A stretch of DNA of 25,474 nucleotides, from contig JBMGUZ010000037.1 in the NCBI GenBank assembly GCA_051530055.1, positions 1-25,474 on the forward strand, read 5' to 3'. Of the stretch, positions 8,363 through 17,346 are shown piece by piece; position 1 is the first letter of the stretch, and every line of letters begins with the position of its first letter. The stretch is from Neoechinorhynchus agilis (Eukaryota; Acanthocephala). The translations under genes were made by a program, and so were the position numbers. The notes below the pieces were generated by a model. It did no database searches. It saw only the letters and a list, made by a program, of their open reading frames with translations, and was not told the DNA's origin.

Positions 8363-10771
8363 TACTCGTATCTTTCTCTCCAATCGCCCCATCTCCTTTT
8401 TTTGCATATAGAAACGTTCTTTTAAACTTCTTTGGATTGATACCAAACGCTCGAAGACGGTCATCGTTAGGAATTCCACATTGACTCAAATTTACGCGAT
8501 TAATTGAGGACTCGGTATTTCTATCAGTTCCGGACTTCTCTTTGTCATAAACACTTTTTAGTATCCTTTTCTTCCTAGAATCTGATTTTCGCCGTGCATA
8601 AGATTTCTTTTCGAACAGCTCAGTCTGCTCGCTTCTGTATTGGACGCATTTTTTCAGAGATGACCACCGATTTAGTTCACGATCTTCGGCAAATAGAATT
8701 TCGTCGTAATTAAGACCAAAGTCATTTGGAACAACTTCACGGTACTTAAAGCGACATCCAATGTCACCACCAACAACATCTTCAAAATCACTGTCCATAT
8801 TGACTTCATCGTTCTCCTCAACTTTTCCTAATCTCTTATTAAACGGCAGTATTCGTCGTAGTTAATATTTTACGATAAACTTTTGCAAATGATATTAGGG
8901 CAAAATTGAAAAGGTTCGATGATGAAGAGCAAAAAAAAATCAAAATTCTCTTAATTTCAGAATAATGTCGTATGTAGCCTTCTTTTTCTCTTTTCTCCTT
9001 TTCCGTCTAGACCTCACGGACTCCTGAACGCGCTCCTCGTCCAAAGTCGGATCATGCGTTTCGTACAAAGTTTCCTGTTCAATTTCATTCAAATCTTCGT
9101 CTTCAACCTCTGGCCTTTCTTTACTTTCCTCTAGTGCATAATAATCATCATTGAACACTTCTTGCATCCGTTTGTCATGCTCGTTCGGATCGAATTCATC
9201 ACGGTCAAGGTCTTCGATTCCTAATCCAAACTTCTCATCGCCTGCTATTGCCTTCAAGGCGTCCAGCCTCTGCTGTAACGTCGACGGATGTTACATTCAC
9301 TATTCCGTTGAACATCATTCGACCTCTAAATCTTTTCTCTTCAAAGCATTCATACGCTTGATTTCCTGCAAAAAATGCTCTTTCTCCTTAGCCTTCCGTT
9401 CACGCCTCTCCAATCGCTTTTGCTTTCTTCGCTCGTCTTTTTTTCTCACAGAATGAGCAATCGTTCGAGGGTATTGCTTTATAAATTCTGGATCGGGCTC
9501 TTGAAAACGGAAATTATATTTACGTTCAAAGAGATCCGCTTCATCAGATGACGATTCGGACGGCGACGATGAAGCCGTGGATGGTGATTGCTTGTATGGT
9601 TGATCAAGCACAAAATATTTTAAACATTTCTCATCTTCATCTAACTGTGGGTTACTCCAATAGTCACGAAGGTAATTTATGTCTTGGACTAATTTATTGT
9701 CCATGGGAATATCTTTGCCCTTCAACCATAAACGGTAAGAGTCTTCGTCTTCTTTCTAAAGGCGTTAGCTCAAAAAATACGAATTTAAAATCCTTGACTC
9801 TTACCTTCGCTTTCTCGCTCTTTTTCTTGATCTTTAAAAACTCAACACCATCATTTTCAATTTCATCACCATGTTTCTTAAACAATTCCTTACATTCCCT
9901 TAACTTTGTCTCATAATCTCCTTCACGACTAACAACTTTTTCGCCTTTCGTATCCTCTTCTGGATCCCTAAATTGGATCTATTTAAAACAGACCGTTAGT
10001 GTTGGTTGTTTTGTTGGCGTAAAGATTATATTTTAAAATCCGATTGCTTGTAAGTTGTTTGTTTTTTCAACTGTGTTAAACTTTCAAAACAACCTTGTGA
10101 TAAACGCGTTCACATGATTGTGTGTGCTTTCGAAACCAATGGCCAAGACTGCCTTCCTACGCCAAAACATTGGTCTTGTGACCGAAAAGAGGAGACGCAG
10201 CGAGTGTGGTCGCGACCACTAAGGGGAGAGCGATGCCTGTTCTTCGTGGACGTTTTCAAGTGTCTACTAAATTTCATCTTTACGCCAACAAATATGAACA
10301 ATTCAATCTTCAAACACACACTTCCGTTAGAGTAAGCGAATCACTAACCCCGCTAAAGCGTACTCAATCTCGGCATCCTTGAGCGTGAACGGTTTCTCCG
10401 TAGTCTCACGTCGCTCTCCCACAATCGGCTTAGTGAAGGCAACAAAGTCAGGATCGTATATCCGTTTATCCTTTTGTTTCAAAAGAGAATACGTTCGAAG
10501 GAACTCTTTTTCGGTTTCACTGTCGAAATCTTCCACGTACGAGTCCGACGAATCCTCGTCTAACTTAAGATCACCGTACTTGCTCTTCACTGTTTTATGA
10601 ACATAAAATACAACTTATGAACTCTCGAGAATCAAAGATACTACATTTTGAAAGCTCTTCTTTTTGACGCCAATCGGAGTATTTCTTAGAGTAATCCTCG
10701 TTTAAAGAGAACCCTACGGTTTCATCTGGGTCTTTGAACAATTCTGTTTGGTTTTTTGTTTCGGATGGCAT
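8358..10771 (-). CDS. kri1: KRI1 homologue, ribosome biogenesis (40S) factor
   Basis: KRI1 is a nucleolar protein needed for 40S subunit assembly. Six exons join in phase: 10771-10645, 10589-10349, 9967-9805, 9755-9324, 9272-9018 and 8834-8358, for 564 residues; yeast Kri1 is 591. Family blocks in order are [81 protein letters not shown] and, in the last exon, [25 protein letters not shown] and YRSEQTEL. Introns are 55, 381, 49, 51 and 183 nt. The start at 10771 (MPSETKNQ) is chosen because TTTCAG directly precedes the ATG; an upstream in-frame ATG (10786) lies before that acceptor. The donor of the last intron is the least sure: a basic tail ([10 protein letters not shown]) past 9018 may also be coding. 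Acidic and basic low-complexity tracts are normal for the family. Confidence 0.93.
9993..10330. repeat. Possible MITE-like insert in KRI1 intron 2
   Basis: The second KRI1 intron is 381 nt, against about 50 nt for three of the other four. It holds a perfect 17-bp inverted repeat (TTTGTTGGCGTAAAGAT at 10010-10026 and its complement at 10276-10292) and a 14-bp perfect palindrome (GTGGTCGCGACCAC, 10206-10219). A 7-bp direct repeat CCGTTAG lies at 9993-9999 and 10324-10330. This fits a small non-autonomous DNA transposon with a 7-bp target duplication, but the terminal repeats themselves are imperfect. Confidence 0.4.
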
Positions 10772-10786
10772 CTGAAATCGGAGCAT

Positions 10787-11580
10787 TAAGTTTCAAGGAT
10801 TTGGTTTTCGTGTTTAACATAAACAAGGCGGAATTCTACGTATACAAAAATGATTCAGTTGAACACAATAATTGTCACATTTTGATAGTTTCTTTAATGA
10901 CTTCCTAGATTTCTATTATTTATATTCTAAACGTGCAAATAAAGAGAAAAAATAGTGGTATTTAGTATTAGAAAGAACAGTCCTTTAAATTTAGTTCGTG
11001 CAAATTAAAAATTTTAAATATCAAAACACTGCTCCATTGCTTCGAGAATCCAGTATTCACTTTCTGATTATCTGATAAAAATAGTTTTGTTGATGCGACC
11101 AACCATTTTCAAAAACATTGGTTAAAAATTCTGCTTAGTCCGACGGTACCGATTGGCTCAATGGCGAGAGAGGTTATAAAAAAATGTAGAGCGAGACGAA
11201 TCGAGGCATTTGTATGAATTAATTTAACTTAAGCATATACATCAAAGGAATTCACAAAAGTGCCGATTGGGAACATTTTTATCCTTCATTGCCTCGAGGA
11301 TCCAAAAAAATAGTTGACTTCCCCATTTGTTGCTGTTGCGACTAACCATTTTCGTCCGACGGCGGAGAGATAATAAAAAAATACAGATCGACTGAACAAG
11401 GCTAGATAATACTTTTTTCTATTCTAAAACGATTTTACCTCTAGCTCTAATCGAATCAATTGGAATTTTAAATAGACGATGAAAACAACGCCTAAAATTC
11501 AATCGCGATGGGCGATGGCAAGATTTGGCGAAGGGTAGGATTAAGAAAGCGATAAATAAAAGATTTAACTATTCGTGCTT
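10787..11580. other. AT-rich intergenic region with a degenerate duplication
   Basis: No coding frame is supported. Two decayed copies of one sequence lie at about 11037-11200 and 11288-11395. Shared blocks in order are ATTGC(T/C)TCGAG(A/G)ATCC, GCGAC(C/T)AACCATTTTC, GTCCGACGG and ATAAAAAAAT. The divergence suggests an old duplication or two copies of an old element. Confidence 0.5.
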
Positions 11581-11581
11581 G

Positions 11582-11720
11582 TTTATGACGATGAAAAGCT
11601 AAAGAAATTTCGATTAAATCTGATTGTTTTCGGTGCCATAATCAATAAAGGCGTACAAGATTGTAGCTTCGAAACCAATCGGATTTAATCGAAATTCCTT
11701 CAATTTTTCATCGTCATAAA
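11582..11720. repeat. Foldback element copy 1 (51-nt arms, 37-nt loop)
   Basis: The arms at 11582-11632 and 11670-11720 are near-perfect reverse complements (TTTATGACGATGAAAA against TTTTTCATCGTCATAAA, and TTTCGATTAAATC against GATTTAATCGAAA). The loop contains GCGTACAAGATT. The arms also match those of the element at 11773-11900. Confidence 0.85.
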
Positions 11721-11772
11721 CAAACAGACCACAGAATACAACATAAAAAGTTGTCAGATTGAACTGTTCATG

Positions 11773-11900
11773 TTTTTGACGGTGAAAAACTGAAGGAATT
11801 TCGATTAAATCCGCTATTTCGGCGCATAATCTTGTACGTCTTTATGAAGCCTCCAAAAAAGGATTTAATCGAAATTCCTTCAATTTTTCACCGTCATAAA
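11773..11900. repeat. Foldback element copy 2, loop in opposite orientation
   Basis: Arms of 40 nt (11773-11812 and 11861-11900) pair with about two mismatches around a 48-nt loop. The arm sequence is that of the 11582-11720 element. The loop carries AATCTTGTACG, the reverse complement of the loop of copy 1, so the two copies lie head to head as members of one short element family. Confidence 0.85.
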
Positions 11901-12055
11901 GATAACAACAAAATGCCTTAAGCTACATCGTAGCTCTATAAATACCAATAAGAAATTAAAAAAAGCACATTGGAACAGGCAATATTAAAAAACTCACGTA
12001 ACCCGGACACAAAAAATTGGTTGGTCGACGTAATTGACGGTCACAACTAAAACTG

Positions 12056-12529
12056 ATGTCAACAATGCGACCACTATCATCTCTTCGACAGCGCTTCCTT
12101 CGTTTTCAAGAACGCCATAATGAGCAATTGGAGATATTTGTCCGCCGACACGAACACGAGTCTCTAATGTCTCCTCCTAATGAATGCAAGACTTGTGATT
12201 TAAGAGTACAAGACGTAGGGGATATTCGACAAAGAAGACGGCCAACGCGAGCTACTGTTCAGCCTGTGGTGGACTACGTCCGTAATCCAGAACCAATAGA
12301 TCAATCGATGTACAGCGTAGTTCAACCTCATTCGTACGACTACTACCAATACGTCCAGTGCTGCCCAACAGATCAACAGTACTATTACACTCCGGTTCAA
12401 CAACCGAATCACATGAGCTACACTCCATACGATTGTGTCCAGCAGCAGCAACAGACTTTCTACCAAATGAGCGGACCGCAATTTTATTCTACACCTCAGT
12501 ATCCTCAGACGTGGTGGTGGTGGGGATGA
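12056..12529 (+). CDS. Hypothetical Q/Y/P-rich low-complexity protein
   Basis: A single 157-codon frame starts at ATG 12056 (MSTMRPLSSLRQRFLRF) and stops at 12527-12529. The N-terminal half is charged, with Arg-rich stretches (RQRFLRFQERHNEQ, RQRRRPTRATVQP). The C-terminal half is rich in Gln, Tyr and Pro (DYYQYVQCCP, QQYYYTPVQQP, VQQQQQTFYQM) and ends WWWWG. This composition is prion-like or RNA-granule-like. No domain is recognised. It ends six bases before the stop of the convergent phosphonopyruvate decarboxylase gene. A long frame with biased residue use supports coding, but further 5' exons cannot be excluded. Confidence 0.5.
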   Translation: MSTMRPLSSLRQRFLRFQERHNEQLEIFVRRHEHESLMSPPNECKTCDLRVQDVGDIRQRRRPTRATVQPVVDYVRNPEPIDQSMYSVVQPHSYDYYQYVQCCPTDQQYYYTPVQQPNHMSYTPYDCVQQQQQTFYQMSGPQFYSTPQYPQTWWWWG

Positions 12530-12535
12530 AGGATT

Positions 12536-15500
12536 TTAATTCGCTTTAACAAACATGATTGTGTTTTTCGCTGGATTACCTTGTGGTGGTCGTTTGAGAT
12601 CACTGCGAACTCCACGCCTTATACGAATCTCCAACATCGTAGGACCGTCAGTGCAATTGAACACTTGCTCGCATCCTTCACGAATAGTGCGTTCGGAGTC
12701 AGCTGATGCGATCGATAAGCGATATCCGGCTGCTTTAGCCGTATCAGTAAAGATGTTCGCTATGAAACTAGCGACGGTCTTTTGGCCTCCAACACTATCG
12801 TGAACGCCATTGTTAAAGATTATGTGGTGGAAATTGGAAGGACTGAGATGGCCGATTTGACCAATTATTCCCATGTGCATTAGACATGCACCGTCTCCGT
12901 CCAAACATACAACCTATAATTGTGAGAATATCAAGTTAAATCTGAGAGTTCTACTAACCGGTCTGTTGCCTTTTCTTGAAAGTGCAATCCCAAGAGCAAT
13001 CCCAGAAGCGTGCCCCATCCCACCGACGCTCAAAAATGTATTGTCCAATTTTTGCCTTTTTAAAAAAATCATTGTAATTCGCCCCAAAATCACCACATCC
13101 ATACTCACTGCCCTTTTATTTCAAAAAGCTCCCTTGATAGATATCCCGTAGTTGAGACCGTCCGTGCATTAGGCGGCATTTGTTCAATCACAAATCTCAA
13201 TGCCTCTTCTCGGCTTAGTTTGTTTTCATCAATCTCATCACTGGAAGCGTAAGAGTCAAATGCTTTTGGTTTGACAACGAATGCGAACGGGGACCGTTTC
13301 GTATTCATGTGATCTAAGGACTTTGCGATCAATCGATCAGTGTCTGAATTTACATCCATAATCTCATAAGGAATCTTCATTAGATCTATAGAAGAAGAAT
13401 TGAAAGTGAACTCAAATTGGACGCATGAATATATTAACCCAGCATTTCCAATGTGATCTTTCCTTGCAACGCATGTTGAGGCTCGTCTTTCATGCCTGGG
13501 GATGCTCGCCATCCAATCATCAACAGCATTGGAATCCCACAAACTTCTGATGAACATAATGATACTAAAGGGTTCACGGCGTTCCCCAGTCCTGAATTCT
13601 AAACGTTTGACCTTTAATGCACGAGTTTTGGTCGGGCGATTACGGTCCATGGATATTAAATCATTTTTCTTTGCCCTCATCAAAAACAATAAGAAATAGA
13701 GATTAATTCCCTGTTTCCCTTTCACAATATTTTGGTCCGTATCATCGGAAATCTTTATCTTTCAAGCAACCTGAAGAATTCGACGAGACGCACCAAAAAT
13801 ATCATGAAAGGGAATAAGAATCAATAAATTAATCTCTATTTTCTCAACAACCAAACAGAATAGAAAAACTTGGTAATCGCATATCAACCAAAAGATAAGA
13901 GTCTTTTCGAAATCAGTTTAATTCGATACTTCAAGAAAGGGAATTCCAGTGACCAAATTCGTATGATTGTTGTTTTCATGGATTTATTTTGTTTGCTATT
14001 AGAAATAGAGATTAATTCCCTGTTCCCTTTCTCACACAATATTTTGGTCCGTATCATCGGAAATCTTTATCTTTCAAGCAACCTGAAGAATTCGGACGAG
14101 ACGCACCAAAAATATCATGAAAGGGAATAAGAATCAATAAATTAATCTCTATTTTCTCAATAACCAAACAGAATAGAAAAACTCTGGTAATCGTATATCA
14201 CCCAAAAGATAAGAGTCATTTTCGAAATCAGTTCATAGTCGATACTTCAAGAAAGGGAATTCCAGTGACCAAATTCGTGTGATTAAAAAAATATAGAAAA
14301 ACTTTGTCATAAAGAAGTTGTTTTCATGAATTTATTTTGTTTTGATATTAAGAAATAGAGATTAATTCCCTGTTTCCCTTTCTCACACAATATTTTTGGT
14401 CCGTATCATCGGAAATCTTTATCTTTCAAGCAACCTGAAGAATTCCGACGAGACGCACCAAAAATATCATGAAAGGGAATAAGAATCAATAAATTAATCT
14501 CTATTTTCTCAACAACCAAACAGAATAGAAAAACTATGGTAATCGTATATCAACCAAAAGATAAGAGTCGTTTTCGAAATCAGTTTGAATTCGATACTTC
14601 AAGAAAGGGAATTCCAGTGACCAAATTCGTATGATTGTTGTTTTCATGGATTTATTTTGTTTGGCTATTGAGAAATAGAGATTAATTCCCTGTTTCCCTT
14701 TCTCACACAATATTTTTGGTCCGTATCATCGCAAATCTTTATCTTTCAAGCAACCTGAAGAATTCGGACGAGACGCACCAAAAATATCATGAAAGGGAAT
14801 AAGAATCAATAAATTAATCTCTATTTTCTCAATAACCAAACAGAATAGAAAAACTATGGTAATCGTATATCGCACAAAAGATAAGAGTCATTTTCGAAAT
14901 CAGTTCATAGTCGATACTTCAAGAAAGGGAATTCCAGTGACCAAATTCGTGTGATTAAAAAAATATAGAAAAACTTTGTCATAAAGAAGTTGTTTTCATG
15001 AATTTATTTTGTTTTGATATTAAGAAATAGAGATTAATTCCCTGTTTCCCTTTCTCACACAATATTTTTGGTCCGTATCATCGGAAATCTTTATCTTTCA
15101 AGCAACCTGAAGAATTCCGACGAGACGCACCAAAAATATCATGAAAGGGAATAAGAATCAATAAATTAATCTCTATTTTCTCAACAACCAAACAGAATAG
15201 AAAAACTATGGTAATCGCATATCAACCAAAAGATAAGAGTCGTTTTCGAAATCAGTTTGAATTCGATACTTCAAGAAAGGGAATTCCAGTGACCAAATTC
15301 GTATGATTGTTGTTTTCATGGATTTATTTTGTTTGGCTATTGAGAAATAGAGATTAATTCCCTGTTTCCCTTTCTCACACAATATTTTTGGTCCGTATCA
15401 TCGCAAATCTTTATCTTTCAAGCAACCTGAAGAATTCGGACGAGACGCACCAAAAATATCATGAAAGGGAATAAGAATCAATAAATTAATCTCTATTTTC

Positions 15501-16495
15501 TCAATAACCAAACAGAATAGAAAAACTATGGTAATCGTATATCGCACAAAAGATAAGAGTCATTTTCGAAATCAGTTCATAGTCGATACTTCAAGAAAGG
15601 GAATTCCAGTGACCAAATTCGTTTAATTAAAAATATAGAAAAACTTTGTCATAAAGAAGTTGTTTTCATGAATTTATTTTGTTTTGCTATTAAGAAATAG
15701 AGATTAATTCCATGTTTCCCTTTCTCACACAATATTTTGGTCCGTATCATCGGATTTCTTTATCTTTCAAGCAACCTGAAGAATTCGGACGAGACGCACC
15801 AAAAATATCATGAAAGGGAATAAGAATCAATAAATTAATCTCTATTTTCTCAACAACCAAACAGAATAGAAAAACTCTGGTAATCGCATATCACCCAAAA
15901 GATAAGAGTCATTTTCGAAATCAGTTCATAGTCGATACTTCAAGAAAGGGAATTCCAGTGACCAAATTCGTATGATTAAAATAATATAGAAAAACTTTGT
16001 CATAAAAAGTTGTTTTCGTGAATTTATTTTGTTTGGCTATTGAGAAATAGAGATTAATTCCCTGTTTCCTTTTCTCACACAATATTTTTGGTCCGTATCA
16101 TCGGAAATCTTTATCTTTCAAGCAACCTTAAGAATTCGGACGAGACGCACCAAAAATATCATGAAAGGGAATAAGAATCAATAAATTAATCTCTATTTTC
16201 TCAATTTTTTTAAAAATTCTTGCAATTATACCTGCATATAGACCAGAGCGTATCGGCCAGTACTCAGATAATGACCGATTGCCATAGCGACTGCGGATCC
16301 TTCATTCACGGCAATCGCATGCGCCGATGATACCGCGTGATTATAGACGTAATGATTGAAAGCTTTTAATATGAATTAGAAACATTTTACGACAAAATTC
16401 GATTACTTACATTTTAGTAGACTATCGGGCACTCCATAGAATCGATCGATGCCACGAGACACCAGAGCATCAACGAACGACGATGAACTAATGGA
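12536..16495 (-). CDS. ppd: Phosphonopyruvate decarboxylase (ThDP-dependent)
   Basis: The enzyme converts 3-phosphonopyruvate to phosphonoacetaldehyde and CO2, the step that pulls phosphonate (C-P) biosynthesis forward after PEP mutase. Exons in phase on the minus strand: A, from about 16495 or further upstream, to 16411 ([25 protein letters not shown]); B, 16362-16232 ([29 protein letters not shown]); C, 13598-13439 ([44 protein letters not shown]); D, 13385-13109 ([30 protein letters not shown]); E, 13055-12959 ([20 protein letters not shown]); F, 12913-12536 ([15 protein letters not shown] to [14 protein letters not shown]). The ThDP-activating Glu (NEG) and the GDG...NN cofactor motif are intact. 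Introns are 48, 2633, 53, 53 and 45 nt. The start is unresolved: the frame stays open to about 16570 with an Arg-rich, transit-peptide-like stretch (LSIRFRPINHISS) but no in-frame ATG. The coding exons seen give about 375 residues, the usual family size. Confidence 0.92.
13599..16231 (-). other. 2.6-kb intron of phosphonopyruvate decarboxylase
   Basis: The donor is CAG before GTATAA (16231) and the acceptor is GTTTAG (13599); both flanking exons are in phase 0. The other introns of this gene are about 50 nt. Nearly all of this one is the tandem array at 13692-16204, so it appears to have grown by repeat expansion. Confidence 0.85.
13692..16204. repeat. Tandem array of 8 palindromic units (about 320/350 bp), higher-order
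   Basis: GAGATTAATT starts units at 13699, 14008, 14358, 14678, 15030, 15350, 15700 and 16050; spacings are 309, 350, 320, 352, 320, 350 and 350 bp. Alternating long and short units give a 672-bp higher-order repeat (14358 to 15030 to 15700 and 14678 to 15350). The long form has an extra segment containing ATATAGAAAAACTTTGTC. Each unit begins with an inverted repeat of about 160 bp (AAATAGAGATTAATT paired with AATTAATCTCTATTT, plus inner blocks around ATTTTTGGT), then about 160-190 bp of spacer. The array begins and ends with the palindromic part. Confidence 0.95.
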
Positions 16496-16601
16496 AGAAG
16501 ATATATGGTTTATTGGTCTGAATCTTATAGACAATGCTTTCCATTCACATTGTAAAACGTAAGTTGTTCAAAACTCTAAGACATTGGGCCATCTATTTTA
16601 G

Positions 16602-16892
16602 ATTTTTGGTCCGAATCGTTTAAATGAAAATGCCACATTAAACAACATCTCTCGTTCGGATGTAGCCAACGCCATAATCAAGTTGATTATTCGTGAAATC
16701 AAAAAGAAATTGAATCGAAGATTGATTAGATCACAGGTCATCGTTAGAGTGAAGATACGGAAGAAACACAAAATCAATACAGTCTACGTCACTAATTCTC
16801 TCGTAACGTCATTGCTGACTCCAATGAACGGAAAGCGTTGTATTGGTCCTGTTAAAAACTTGCTCAAAGACCAAAGAAGCATCGCGCAATAA
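16602..16892 (+). CDS. Unrecognised basic protein, last exon only
   Basis: An open plus-strand frame runs from a good acceptor (CTATTTTAG, ending 16601) to TAA at 16890-16892. It encodes about 96 residues starting IFGPNRLNENATLNN and including IKLIIREIKKKLNRRLI, VIVRVKIRKKHKIN and LVTSLLTPMNGKRC. It is strongly basic, with an amphipathic helical middle. No ATG lies near the start. A possible upstream exon (ATG 16491, donor GTAAGT at 16559) does not match in phase, and it overlaps the 5' end of the opposite-strand decarboxylase gene. The frame ends 25 bp from the convergent TOM6-like gene. No family is recognised. Confidence 0.35.
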   Translation: MFGPNRLNENATLNNISRSDVANAIIKLIIREIKKKLNRRLIRSQVIVRVKIRKKHKINTVYVTNSLVTSLLTPMNGKRCIGPVKNLLKDQRSIAQ

Positions 16893-16916
16893 GGAAAAAA
16901 CTTCTTTATTTGTGTC

Positions 16917-17138
16917 TCACATCATAGACGACAGTTGAGCTAATGAAGGATGTTCTTTCGGCAACGGAGGAAGAAGATCAATCGACGTCAAGTCACGCAC
17001 AAGCAACACCGCGACGGCGAAGAATCCTACACTTTTGAGAACTTTCCATTGATATTCATTTTGATATACCTTCTTTATTCTGTCAAAAATCGTTATCTGC
17101 TTCACTTTCAGCGGCTTATTTAGAATACTGAAATCCAT
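16917..17138 (-). CDS. tomm6: TOM6-like mitochondrial outer-membrane import subunit
   Basis: A single exon encodes 73 residues starting MDFSILNKPLKVKQ. The core reads WKVLKSVGFFAVAVLLVRDL, then TSIDLLPPLP. From memory this lines up with human TOMM6 (RRNLILNLGLFAAGVWLARN, then LSDIDLMAPQP): one membrane helix ending in an Arg-[D/N]-Leu, followed by IDL.PP. TOM6 is a small tail-anchored subunit that stabilises the TOM translocase. The size matches the family (human 74 residues), though the basic N-terminal segment differs. The gene is divergent from HSP90, with a tandem array between them. Confidence 0.65.
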   Translation of the reverse strand: MDFSILNKPLKVKQITIFDRIKKVYQNEYQWKVLKSVGFFAVAVLLVRDLTSIDLLPPLPKEHPSLAQLSSMM

Positions 17139-17346
17139 TGGTTCGATTTTCTTGTCGTTGTTTTTCGCTCTCGCTCCCGAGTCTTTCGATTCTTCTTGAC
17201 TGAATCTAGAGCGCGTCTAGAAACGTTGGTTTGTGTCTATATAAACTCGCGCTCGTTTGCCTTCGCCTATTTCCACCCTTCCGCAAGGCACGCGAGGGCG
17301 CTCTTCAGGTCTAGACAGAAACGAGGACTGTAGGTGGTGAGTGAGG

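Noticed and set aside
10110-10335. Open frames on both strands inside KRI1 intron 2.
   Set aside because: They are chance frames in a palindrome-containing insert, with no protein similarity recognised.
12200-12481. Minus-strand hydrophobic 93-codon frame.
   Set aside because: It is the shadow of the Q/Y-rich plus-strand frame; its hydrophobic look follows from the complement of Gln and Tyr codons.
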